Below are positions 1-7,304 of a DNA stretch of 44,233 nt, one piece after another. A program made the translations under genes and the position numbers. The stretch is from Caballeronia jiangsuensis (GTDB taxonomy: Bacteria > Pseudomonadota > Gammaproteobacteria > Burkholderiales > Burkholderiaceae): contig JFHF01000058.1 in the NCBI GenBank assembly GCA_000648925.1, positions 1 to 44,233 on the forward strand. The letters are read 5' to 3'. The notes under the pieces are model-generated. The model was given only the letters and a program-made list of their open reading frames with translations, was not told the origin of the DNA and made no database searches. How positions within the stretch are numbered: position 1 is the first letter of the stretch; each line of letters starts with the position of its first letter.

Positions 1-571
1 AGCAGAGCGCGGTGGCGATGATGAGGATCACGACGAGCCGGATCGACACCGCGCCCGCCAGTTCGATCGACGCGCCGAACACGACGCCCGGCAGGATATG
101 CGTCGGCGCCCAGATGAGCGCGCTCAGGATGTTGACGACGAGGAACCGCGCGGGCGTCATGCCCGCCACGCCCGCGACGACGGGCACGACGGCGCGCATC
201 GGCGCAACGAAGCGCGCGAGCACGACGCTCTTCGCGCCGTGTGCATCGAAATATTTCTTGCCGGCGACGAGCGCGCCCGGATGCGCGCGAAACGGCCACA
301 TCTGCGCGATCCTGTCCGCATAGTGCTGGCCGAACCAGAAGCTCGCGGCGTCGCCGGCGATGGCGCCCGCGATCGCGCAGACGAATACCCAGCCAAGATT
401 CAGCGCGCCCGCGCCGACGAGCGCACCGGCGATGAACATCGCGGTGCTGCCCGGCACGAAGGTGCCGATGAACGCGACCGATTCGAGAAACGACGCGAGC
501 AGCACCACCGCGAGCGCCCACTCCGGGTGGCCCGACAAGAGGTGCAACAGCTTGAAGTAGGAATGCTCCAT
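1..571 (-). CDS. DedA-family membrane protein, partial (cut by left edge)
   Basis: The frame is open from the ATG at 571 to the window edge, giving the first 190 residues of a DedA/SNARE-associated (VTT) inner-membrane protein. Seen: an N-terminal MEHSYFKLLHLLSGHPEW segment, a hydrophobic stretch with ESVAFIGTFVPGST (the re-entrant DedA region), GDAASFWFGQHY, then KYFDAHGAKSVVLARFVAPMR with the conserved F..R motif of the family, and further hydrophobic segments. Family members are polyprenyl-phosphate or phospholipid flippases or act in envelope homeostasis; the exact substrate here is unknown. The start lies 35 nt beyond the selB stop, so it is probably co-transcribed at the end of the fdhE-selA-selB unit, though nothing suggests a role in selenium metabolism. 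No strong ribosome binding site is visible. Confidence 0.88.
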   Translation of the reverse strand, partial: MEHSYFKLLHLLSGHPEWALAVVLLASFLESVAFIGTFVPGSTAMFIAGALVGAGALNLGWVFVCAIAGAIAGDAASFWFGQHYADRIAQMWPFRAHPGALVAGKKYFDAHGAKSVVLARFVAPMRAVVPVVAGVAGMTPARFLVVNILSALIWAPTHILPGVVFGASIELAGAVSIRLVVILIIATALC

Positions 572-606
572 CGTGCTCGACAGGCGAATGCGCTGATGCG
601 CAATCG

Positions 607-2514
607 TCAGACGGACCCGTGCCAGCGGCTATCGCCGCGCAACAGGTGAAGGTCGCGGTGGAATCGAGTGTACCCAACCCGGTCGAAGAACTCCAAAATC
701 TGTATCGCGCGTTTGCGGCCGAGCGCACTCGCATCGCGGAAAGCGGCCGCGCCGATCGCGCCGCCCTGCGTTTGCGCCTGCTGCGCGACGAGTTCCGCCA
801 GCGCGCCGATAGACGCGCGGCAGTAGAACAGATCGCGCACGACCTGATACACGTCGCCGCGCCGTGCGAGCTTTTTGAGGAGCCTGCGCATCTCGTCCTC
901 GCCGATGCCGTGCGCGCGGGCGAGATCGCGCACCCAGGGCGGCTCGAAACGCCCTTCTTCGAGCGATGCGAGCACCGCGCGCGCCAGCGTTTCTTCCCGT
1001 TCGTCGAGCGTCACCGCATGCGATGGCAGATGCAGCCACGGCCCGCTTCTCGCGATCGCTCCGCCCGCCGCCGCATCGTCGACGAGTGCGCGCCACAGCG
1101 CATCGGGCGCGAGCGGCGCGGCCATGCGGCGCAGGCGCGCGGCATCGGGGCCCTGCTCATCGGGAAAGCGTTCGTGGAATGCGGCGAGCGCATCGACGAG
1201 ACGCGTTGTCATGGCGTCCCAATGACGCGATGCAATGTAAAGCGTGTCGTCGTGCGTGGAAACGGCGCGCAGGCCTTCCGGCGATATCGATCGTCCATGC
1301 AGATGCTCGATCAGCGAGCGCGGCAAGCCATACGGCGCTTCTTCGAAGAGCGCATCGACGCGGCCCGTGTCCAGCATCGCGACGAGCGCATCGAGCCATG
1401 CGCGGCGCTGCGGCGTGCGGCGCTTGCGGGCGGGCGCGAACGGATCGAGCACACGGCCGCCGCCGACCGTCCGGCTCGCCTGCGCATTGCGCACGATGAA
1501 GCGGTCGCCGGGCAGCGCGCAAACGGCTTGATCGAAGACGAGTTGCACGCGCGCCGTGTGCCCCGATGCCAGCGTATCGGCTTCGAGCAGCGCGACATGC
1601 GCGACGCGATGCGTCGTGCCGAGATGCACATGCAAGGGCGCCCAATGCGTGAGCGTGAGTTGCGCGTCCGCGAGCAAGGTCAGTTCGACATCGAGCCGTT
1701 CGGATGCACGCGCGAGCCGCGTATCGACGATCCAGTCGCCACGCGCGAGCGCATCCTTGTCGATGCCCGCGAGATTGAGCGCGCAACGCTCGCCCGCTCC
1801 ACCCGTCTGCGTTGCGCGGTTCTGCGCGTGAATGCTGCGCACGCGCACGGGCGCACCGGACGGTTCGCGCGGCGCAAGCGCCAGCATGTCGCCGATGTTC
1901 ACGCGGCCCGCGAAGACCGTGCCCGTCGCGATCGTGCCTTGTCCCGTCAACGTGAACACGCGATCGACCGCGAGCCGGAAAAAGCCGTCGTCGCGGCGCG
2001 TGCGCCAGTGCGCGGCGGCATCGCGAAGATGCGCGTCCAGTGCGGCGACGCCTGCATCGTCGGCTCTGGTTGCATCGGTGTCGAACAACGGTGCGTCGCG
2101 CAACGGGCCGTCCGCGAGCAGTGCTTCGATTTGCGCATGCACCTCGCGCACGCGCGATGCCTCCACGCGATCGCACTTGGTCACCGCGACCGCGCCGCGC
2201 GTCACGCCGAGCAGTTCGAGTATCGCGAGATGCTCGCGTGTTTGCGGCATCACGCCATCGTCGGCGGCGATCACGAGCAAGGCGAAGTCGATGCCGCACG
2301 CGCCCGCCGCCATCGTGTGCACGAGCTTCTCGTGTCCGGGCACGTCGATGAAGCCGAGCACGCCGCCGTCGTTCAAAGGCACGTACGCGTAACCCAGTTC
2401 GATCGATATGCCGCGCGCCTTCTCTTCCTTCAGGCGATCGGTGTCCACGCCCGACAACGCGCGCACGAGCGTGGTCTTGCCGTGGTCGATATGCCCCGCC
2501 GTGCCGACGATCAT
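607..2514 (-). CDS. selB: Selenocysteine-specific translation elongation factor SelB
   Basis: A 635-residue SelB, close to the usual 600-650. It is a GTPase that binds Sec-tRNA(Sec) and the SECIS hairpin and delivers selenocysteine to UGA codons. Seen: G1 GTAGHIDHGKTTLV at the N-terminus, G3 DVPGHE, G4 TKCD, an EF-Tu-like beta-barrel region, and a long C-terminal half that in the family forms winged-helix SECIS-binding domains. The ATG at 2512-2514 overlaps the selA stop as ATGA, indicating translational coupling. The evident client is the UGA-containing formate dehydrogenase alpha subunit about 7 kb upstream on the same strand. Neither selC (tRNA-Sec) nor selD (selenophosphate synthetase) is in the window. 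Confidence 0.97.
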   Translation of the reverse strand: MIVGTAGHIDHGKTTLVRALSGVDTDRLKEEKARGISIELGYAYVPLNDGGVLGFIDVPGHEKLVHTMAAGACGIDFALLVIAADDGVMPQTREHLAILELLGVTRGAVAVTKCDRVEASRVREVHAQIEALLADGPLRDAPLFDTDATRADDAGVAALDAHLRDAAAHWRTRRDDGFFRLAVDRVFTLTGQGTIATGTVFAGRVNIGDMLALAPREPSGAPVRVRSIHAQNRATQTGGAGERCALNLAGIDKDALARGDWIVDTRLARASERLDVELTLLADAQLTLTHWAPLHVHLGTTHRVAHVALLEADTLASGHTARVQLVFDQAVCALPGDRFIVRNAQASRTVGGGRVLDPFAPARKRRTPQRRAWLDALVAMLDTGRVDALFEEAPYGLPRSLIEHLHGRSISPEGLRAVSTHDDTLYIASRHWDAMTTRLVDALAAFHERFPDEQGPDAARLRRMAAPLAPDALWRALVDDAAAGGAIARSGPWLHLPSHAVTLDEREETLARAVLASLEEGRFEPPWVRDLARAHGIGEDEMRRLLKKLARRGDVYQVVRDLFYCRASIGALAELVAQQAQTQGGAIGAAAFRDASALGRKRAIQILEFFDRVGYTRFHRDLHLLRGDSRWHGSV

Positions 2515-3947
2515 TCGCGTGCTTCCAGCTGCGCGACGAACGCGGCTTCGTCGGCCTCTTCGAGACAGCGCAGATCGAGCCGCAATGCGCCGTCCGCGAT
2601 GCGCCCGAGCACCGGCCGCGGCAGGTCGCGCAGGCGCTTTTCGATGCGGTTGAGCGCGCCGCCCGGCCGCTTGCCGCTCGCGAGGCGCACCGCGAGTCCG
2701 TAGCTCGGCAACACGTCGACGGGCAACGCGCCGCTGCCGATCTGGCTGAACATCGGTTCGGCGCCGACCGTGAATTCGCCGCCGACAAAAGCCTGCAACG
2801 CAGGCTCGATGCGTTCGGCCGCGAGCCTCATGGCGTCGGCGGGACGCGTGAGAAGACGCAAGGTCGTGAGACGTTCGGCCAGCGTTTCGGGCGCGCGATA
2901 CAGGCGCAATACCGCTTCGAGCGCCGCGAGCGTCAGCTTGCCGACGCGCAATGCGCGCTTCAGCGGATGCTTCTTGATCTTCGCGATGAGTTCGCGCCGC
3001 CCGACGATCAGCCCCGCCTGCGGCCCGCCGAGCAGCTTGTCACCGCTGAAGGTGACGAGATCCGCGCCCGCCGCGACGGTCTCGCGCACCGTCGCCTCGC
3101 GCGGCAAGCCCCATTGCGCGAGATCGACGAGCGTGCCGCTGCCGAGATCCATCGCGACGTGCAGCCCGCGCGCTTTCGCGAGCGGCGCGAGTTCCGCGAG
3201 CGTCACTTCCTTCGTGAAGCCGCTCACCGCGTAGTTGCTGCAATGGACTTTCATCAGCAGCGCGGTTTTCGCGTTGATCGCTTCGTCGTAGTCTTTCAGA
3301 TGCGTGCGATTCGTCGTGCCGACCTCGCGCAGCTTCGCGCCCGCGCGGCTCATGATGTCGGGGATGCGAAACGCGCCGCCGATTTCGACGAGCTCGCCGC
3401 GCGACACGATCACTTCCTTGCGCGATGCGAGCGCGGACAGCGTGAGCAGCACGGCCGCCGCGTTGTTGTTCACGACCGTCGCGGCTTCGGCGCCGGTCAG
3501 CTCGCAGATCAGGCCGTTGATGAGATCGTCGCGATCGCCGCGCGCGCCCGTGTCGAGATCGAATTCGAGATTCGCGGGCCGCGTGAGAATCTCGGCCACC
3601 GCCCGCACCGCTTCGTCGGGCAGGAGCGCGCGGCCGAGGTTGGTATGCAGCACCGTGCCCGTCAGATTGAAGACGCTGCGCACGCTGCTGCGTGCGCGCT
3701 TCGCGAGCCGCGCATCGACCGTGCGCGCGAGTTGCGCATCGCTCAGGGCATCGACGGATGCGCGGCCTGCCTGCGCATCGGCGCGCCATGCATCGAGCGT
3801 TTCGCGCAACGCGGCGAGCGTCTGCGTGCGCCCGTATGCGGCGATCACCGCCTCGAATTCCGCCGCTGCCAGCACGCGCTCGACCGATGGCACACGGGCC
3901 ATCAATGCGCGCAGTTCGCCGCCCTCGCCGCCTTTGACGTCGCTCAT
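2511..3947 (-). CDS. selA: L-seryl-tRNA(Sec) selenium transferase SelA
   Basis: A 478-residue PLP-dependent enzyme that converts seryl-tRNA(Sec) to selenocysteinyl-tRNA(Sec) using selenophosphate. Seen: VFNLTGTVLHTNLGRALL near residue 95, NNNAAAVLL near 161, SRGELVEIGGAFRIP near 182, and the PLP-lysine motif TFSGDKLLGGPQAG with the expected Lys at 304. The frame stays open far upstream to about 4619, but that part is the fdhE gene in another frame. The start MSDVKGGEGGEL at 3947 is preferred because it overlaps the fdhE stop as ATGA. The selB start overlaps this gene's stop in the same way, so fdhE-selA-selB look like one tightly coupled unit. Confidence 0.97.
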   Translation of the reverse strand: MSDVKGGEGGELRALMARVPSVERVLAAAEFEAVIAAYGRTQTLAALRETLDAWRADAQAGRASVDALSDAQLARTVDARLAKRARSSVRSVFNLTGTVLHTNLGRALLPDEAVRAVAEILTRPANLEFDLDTGARGDRDDLINGLICELTGAEAATVVNNNAAAVLLTLSALASRKEVIVSRGELVEIGGAFRIPDIMSRAGAKLREVGTTNRTHLKDYDEAINAKTALLMKVHCSNYAVSGFTKEVTLAELAPLAKARGLHVAMDLGSGTLVDLAQWGLPREATVRETVAAGADLVTFSGDKLLGGPQAGLIVGRRELIAKIKKHPLKRALRVGKLTLAALEAVLRLYRAPETLAERLTTLRLLTRPADAMRLAAERIEPALQAFVGGEFTVGAEPMFSQIGSGALPVDVLPSYGLAVRLASGKRPGGALNRIEKRLRDLPRPVLGRIADGALRLDLRCLEEADEAAFVAQLEARE

Positions 3948-4918
3948 CGATCGTCTTCCGAATGTTCGGGCCACAGCCACGGATGAGGCGACGCGCGCCG
4001 ATAGCCGGCCTCGCCCATCAACAGGTCGAGCGTGAGGCTCGCGAGATCGTCGGCGTAGGGCTCGAAATCGTAGGCCTTCTCCTGATAGCCGATCTTGCGA
4101 TACGTGCCGCATTCGTCGCACGACTCCGCCTTGAGCGGCGCGCCTTTCGCCCTCGCGGACTTCTCGCTTTCGGGTTCGTCGCCGGTGCCCATCACGTGAT
4201 AGGCGATGCCCTTGGTCGAATCGCAGTTCGTGCACTTGGCGCGGACCACGTGAAGCTCCGTCGCGCAGAGGCCGCATTGCGCGTAGCGATAGCCGTCGTA
4301 CACACCGCCGACGCGCACGATGCTCGCCACCGGCACCGAACCGCAGACGGGACATACGCCGGGCGTGTCCAGATACGGCACGTCGTTCATGTCGATGCGG
4401 CTCGCGAGATCGGTCCACACGACTTGCAGCGCGGCCGCGATGAAAGGCGCCGCGGCCGGATCGATCTCCGCGAAGCGCAGCGCGAGGATCGCATCGGCGT
4501 GACCGTCGAGCGCGGCGGCGTCCAGCGCGCGCAGGCGGCCGACGAGTTGCGTGAGCGCGGGTGTCAGCGCGCCGGCGGCCTCGATACTGTCGAGCAGCAT
4601 GAAGAGCACGTCGCGCCACGCGGGATCGCGCGCATCGCTAAGCGCGGGGACGATCGGCATCGAATGACGCTGGTTCAGTTCGATCGATGCGCGCGAGGGC
4701 ATCGGCGCACTGAAGCTCGTGAGCACGCGCTGCTGGGCATCGGCGAGCGCGGCCATCAGGCGCAGATAACCGGCGATGGGATTGCTCGCGTCGGCGAGTT
4801 GCAGAAGACGCGCGGCGCGCGCGGCGAATATCGTTGCGCGCTCGGGCATGCGCAAGCGCGGAATCGCTGAGGGATCGAGCGATTCGATTCGCGCGGCTTC
4901 GACTATGCGTTGGACCAC
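3944..4918 (-). CDS. fdhE: Formate dehydrogenase accessory protein FdhE
   Basis: A cytoplasmic zinc-binding protein of 324 residues that binds the respiratory formate dehydrogenase catalytic subunit and is needed for its activity and maturation. Seen: IPRLRMPERATIFAARAARL near the N-terminus, and four CxxC motifs in the C-terminal half (CPVC, CGLC, CTNC, CDEC), the rubredoxin-like metal sites of the family. The open frame extends to a TTG at 4969. The GTG at 4918 is preferred because AGGA lies 8 nt before it and the protein then begins VVQRIVEAARIESLDP, like family members as I recall them. Its stop overlaps the selA start as ATGA. It is separated from fdnG, fdxH and the cytochrome gene by the opposite-strand chpSB pair. 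Confidence 0.92.
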   Translation of the reverse strand: MVQRIVEAARIESLDPSAIPRLRMPERATIFAARAARLLQLADASNPIAGYLRLMAALADAQQRVLTSFSAPMPSRASIELNQRHSMPIVPALSDARDPAWRDVLFMLLDSIEAAGALTPALTQLVGRLRALDAAALDGHADAILALRFAEIDPAAAPFIAAALQVVWTDLASRIDMNDVPYLDTPGVCPVCGSVPVASIVRVGGVYDGYRYAQCGLCATELHVVRAKCTNCDSTKGIAYHVMGTGDEPESEKSARAKGAPLKAESCDECGTYRKIGYQEKAYDFEPYADDLASLTLDLLMGEAGYRRASPHPWLWPEHSEDDR

Positions 4919-5025
4919 GGAAGGTTTCCTCGCGGAGTTCTGATTCTGGTTGCTCGACGCTCCATCCAAGGATATCAGCTTGTTCGAAGGAGCAGACTGA
5001 CTGAATTGCCTGCTCCCGGTCAGCC

Positions 5026-5092
5026 ATTGTATCTACAATGAAGATACATTTGCGTTGACCGTCGAGGCCGACGTATCTACAGTGGCGATACA
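5026..5092. promoter_or_regulatory. Twin palindromes in the fdhE/chpS divergent region (candidate ChpS/ChpB operators)
   Basis: Two imperfect palindromes of the form GTATCTACA-N5-GATACAT occur at 5029-5048 and 5073-5092. Each has arms GTATC and GATAC around a 9-nt spacer. The copies are 44 bp apart, about four helical turns. Antitoxins of the MazE/ChpS type bind palindromes upstream of their own operon, so these are the natural autoregulatory operators. The first copy also overlaps a minus-strand TACAAT (complement of 5026-5031) that could be the -10 of the fdhE-selA-selB unit. Binding itself is inferred. Confidence 0.6.
5055..5083 (+). promoter_or_regulatory. Candidate sigma-70 promoter of chpSB
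   Basis: TTGACC at 5055-5060 and TACAGT at 5078-5083 are separated by 17 bp. The -10 lies inside the second palindrome, so a bound repressor would block the polymerase. GGAG at 5097-5100 precedes the chpS ATG at 5107. Confidence 0.5.
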
Positions 5093-5106
5093 TCCCGGAG
5101 ATTGAA

Positions 5107-5358
5107 ATGGAACTCACGATTCAAAAATGGGGCAACAGCGCGGCGGTCCGGCTTCCTGCGACCTTGCTCGACCAGGTTCATCTCTCGTTGGGCGACAGGT
5201 TGACCGTGGAAGTTCGCCCCGAGGGCATCGTGCTTGCGCCGGCGCGTCCCAGATACTCGCTCGAGGATCTGGTTGCGCAATGCGATCCGAAGGCGCCGCT
5301 TCCCGAAGACCTGGCCGCCTGGAACGACACTAAACCGGTGGGGCGTGAAGCATGGTAA
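5107..5358 (+). CDS. chpS: ChpS/MazE-type antitoxin
   Basis: An 83-residue antitoxin with an N-terminal AbrB/MazE swapped-hairpin DNA-binding fold (MELTIQKWGNSAAVRLP) and a C-terminal tail (YSLEDLVAQCDPKAP) that in the family wraps around and blocks the toxin. Length and motifs match E. coli ChpS (also 83 residues, with KRWGNSAG and YSLDELLAQCD) better than MazE. The ATG has GGAG 6 nt upstream. Its TAA overlaps the toxin ATG by 7 nt. It is probably autoregulated through the two palindromes upstream. The pair stands on the strand opposite to the formate dehydrogenase/selenocysteine genes on both sides, which suggests insertion into an older fdn-fdhE-sel unit. Confidence 0.93.
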   Translation: MELTIQKWGNSAAVRLPATLLDQVHLSLGDRLTVEVRPEGIVLAPARPRYSLEDLVAQCDPKAPLPEDLAAWNDTKPVGREAW

Positions 5359-5702
5359 GACGCGTCAAGTTCGAACGCGGCGACATCGTGCGGGTGAATC
5401 TGAATCCGGCCCTGGGACATGAACAACAAGGCGACTTCCGGCCTGCGCTCGTGCTTTCGCCTGCCGTGTTCAACGCAATGGGCGTCGCCCTCGTCGCGCC
5501 CATTACGCAGGGTGGCAACTTCGCGCGTTTCGCCGGATTCGCGGTCCCTCTGTCGGGCTCTGGAACAGAAACGCAGGGTGTCGCGCTCGTCAACATGATC
5601 CGCACTCTCGACCTCGAAGCCCGCGGCGCGCGGAAGATCGAACGCGCCCCGGCCGAAGTCATCAACGATGCACTCGCGCGTCTCCAAACCATTCTCGACT
5701 GA
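5352..5702 (+). CDS. chpB: ChpB/MazF-family endoribonuclease toxin
   Basis: A 116-residue sequence-specific mRNA interferase, the same length as E. coli ChpB. Seen: FERGDIVRVNLNPALGHEQQ at the start, then FRPALVLSPAVFN with the conserved Arg, APITQGGNFARFAGFAVPL with the conserved Thr and the ChpB-typical GGNFAR segment, and VNMIRTLDL. All motifs expected for activity are present, so it looks functional. Its start lies inside the end of chpS, so toxin translation should depend on antitoxin translation. The stop is only 10 bp from the stop of the convergent cytochrome b gene and no terminator lies between them, so read-through antisense to fdnI and fdxH is possible. Confidence 0.94.
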   Translation: MVRRVKFERGDIVRVNLNPALGHEQQGDFRPALVLSPAVFNAMGVALVAPITQGGNFARFAGFAVPLSGSGTETQGVALVNMIRTLDLEARGARKIERAPAEVINDALARLQTILD

Positions 5703-5712
5703 ATCCCGGCCT

Positions 5713-6363
5713 CTACTTCCCGATCACATCCCTGAACCACCGCGGATGATGCTTTCTCGCCCATCCATACGTGACCGTGCCGCGCGTCATCGCGCCGATC
5801 GACCCTTTCACCCACAGCGCGGCGTAGATATGCACGATGATCGACACGATCAGCACGAACGCCGTCGCCGCATGCACGACCGACGCGATGCGAATCACCG
5901 TGATCGGAAAATAGAACGCGAAGTACGCGCGCCATATCACGATCCCACTCAGCAGCAGCAGCACGAGGCTCGCGACCATCACGAAGAACAGCAGCTTCTG
6001 CCCCGCGTTGTATTTGCCGATTTCCGGCAGACGATCCTCGCGATTGGTGAGCACGTCGTTCATCTGCTTCATCCACTGGATGTCGTTCCGGTCCAGATAG
6101 TTGTGATGCCAGAAGCGCAGCGCGAGGATCAGGAACGAGATGAACATCACGCAGCCCACGAACGGATGCAGAATGCGCGTCCACTGCCCGCCGCCGAAAA
6201 TCGCATAGAGCCATGACATCGACGGATGGAACATTGCGAGCCCGGAAAGCGCGAGCAGCACGAACGTGATCGCGGTGATCCAGTGATTCGTGCGTTCGTT
6301 CGGCGTATAGCGCACGATCAGACGATGGCCCTTCACGTCACGCAGTTCGCTATCGTGTTTCAT
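5713..6363 (-). CDS. fdnI: Formate dehydrogenase cytochrome b556 (gamma) subunit
   Basis: A 216-residue diheme membrane anchor that passes electrons from the FeS beta subunit to quinone. Seen: RYTPNERTNHWITAITFVLLALSGL with a His before TM1, HPFVGCVMFISFLILALRFW (TM2), KLLFFVMVASLVLLLLSGIVIW (TM3) and VVHAATAFVLIVSIIVHIYAALW (TM4), with histidines placed as heme ligands as in FdnI/FdoI. Length matches the roughly 211-217 residues of the E. coli proteins. The ATG lies inside the end of fdxH (14-nt overlap), so it is the third gene of a coupled fdnG-fdxH-fdnI operon. Whether the orthologue is FdnI or FdoI cannot be decided from sequence alone. Confidence 0.94.
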   Translation of the reverse strand: MKHDSELRDVKGHRLIVRYTPNERTNHWITAITFVLLALSGLAMFHPSMSWLYAIFGGGQWTRILHPFVGCVMFISFLILALRFWHHNYLDRNDIQWMKQMNDVLTNREDRLPEIGKYNAGQKLLFFVMVASLVLLLLSGIVIWRAYFAFYFPITVIRIASVVHAATAFVLIVSIIVHIYAALWVKGSIGAMTRGTVTYGWARKHHPRWFRDVIGK

Positions 6364-7294
6364 CTTCGCGCTCCTGTCCGCCTTCCCGCCGACGCCGCAC
6401 CTCTTCCGCTTCGCGATGCGCTTCCAGTTCGTCGTCCTCGCTGACTTCGTTCGGCCCGATGCGCGTGTAATGGAAGAAGCCCGCGAGCGCCGCCAGCGCG
6501 ATGCCCGCCATCGCGAGCGGCTTCGTCACGCCCTTCCAGATCGACACGAGCGGGCTGATGTGCGGGTCCTTCGCAAGCCCGTGATACAGCTCCGGCTGAT
6601 CGGCGTGATGCAGCACGTACATCACATGCGTGCCGCCCACGCCCGCCGGATCGTACAGTCCCGCGTTCGCGAAGCCGCGCTCCTTCAGGTCTTCGATACG
6701 CTCCGCCGCCTGCGCCTGCATGTCCACCTTGGTGCCGAACATGATCGCGCCGGTCGGGCACGTCTTCACGCACGCGGGTTCCTGCCCGACCGCGACGCGG
6801 TCCGAACACAGCGTGCACTTGTACACGCGATGATCTTCCTTCGAAAGCCGCGGAATGTTGAACGGACAGCCGGTGATGCAATACCCGCAACCGATGCAGT
6901 TCTCCTCGTGAAAATCCACGATGCCGTTCGTGTACTGCACGATCGCGCCCGGCGACGGACACGCCTTCAGACAGCCCGGGTCCTCGCAATGCATGCAGCC
7001 GTCCTTGCGGATCAGCCATTCGAGGTCGCCCTTCGGATTCTCGTACTCGGTGAAGCGCATCACCGTCCACGAATGCTCCGTGAGGTCGCGCGGGTTGTCG
7101 TAGACGCCGGTCGTGTGACCGATGTCGTCGCGCAGGTCGTTCCACTCCATGCAGGCCGTCTGACACGCCTTGCAGCCGATGCACTTCGACACGTCGATGA
7201 GCTTCGCCACTGTCCCCGTGACCGGCTCGCGCACCTGCGTCTGCGGCACGGTCGTCGCCGAGAGACGCTTGATATCGAGCGATTGCAGAGCCAT
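6350..7294 (-). CDS. fdxH: Formate dehydrogenase iron-sulfur (beta) subunit
   Basis: A 314-residue electron-transfer subunit carrying four [4Fe-4S] clusters between the alpha subunit and cytochrome b. Seen in order: CIGCKACQTACMEWN, CMHCEDPGCLKACP, CIGCGYCITGCPFNIP, and CTLC..CVKTCP, sixteen cysteines in ferredoxin patterns. A single C-terminal membrane helix (KPLAMAGIALAALAGFFHY) anchors it as in FdnH, and a charged tail rich in E and R follows. The ATG at 7294 has AGGGG about 7 nt upstream and lies 10 nt after the fdnG stop. It overlaps fdnI by 14 nt. Confidence 0.96.
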   Translation of the reverse strand: MALQSLDIKRLSATTVPQTQVREPVTGTVAKLIDVSKCIGCKACQTACMEWNDLRDDIGHTTGVYDNPRDLTEHSWTVMRFTEYENPKGDLEWLIRKDGCMHCEDPGCLKACPSPGAIVQYTNGIVDFHEENCIGCGYCITGCPFNIPRLSKEDHRVYKCTLCSDRVAVGQEPACVKTCPTGAIMFGTKVDMQAQAAERIEDLKERGFANAGLYDPAGVGGTHVMYVLHHADQPELYHGLAKDPHISPLVSIWKGVTKPLAMAGIALAALAGFFHYTRIGPNEVSEDDELEAHREAEEVRRRREGGQEREDETR

Positions 7295-7304
7295 CTCGTT
7301 CCCC

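Noticed and set aside
619..2703. Long plus-strand open frame opposite selB and selA
   Set aside because: High-GC shadow frame rich in Arg and Ala with no domain; selB on the other strand has all GTPase motifs.
3948..4619. N-terminal extension of selA
   Set aside because: This stretch codes for fdhE in another frame with four CxxC motifs, and the ATGA overlap marks the selA start at 3947.
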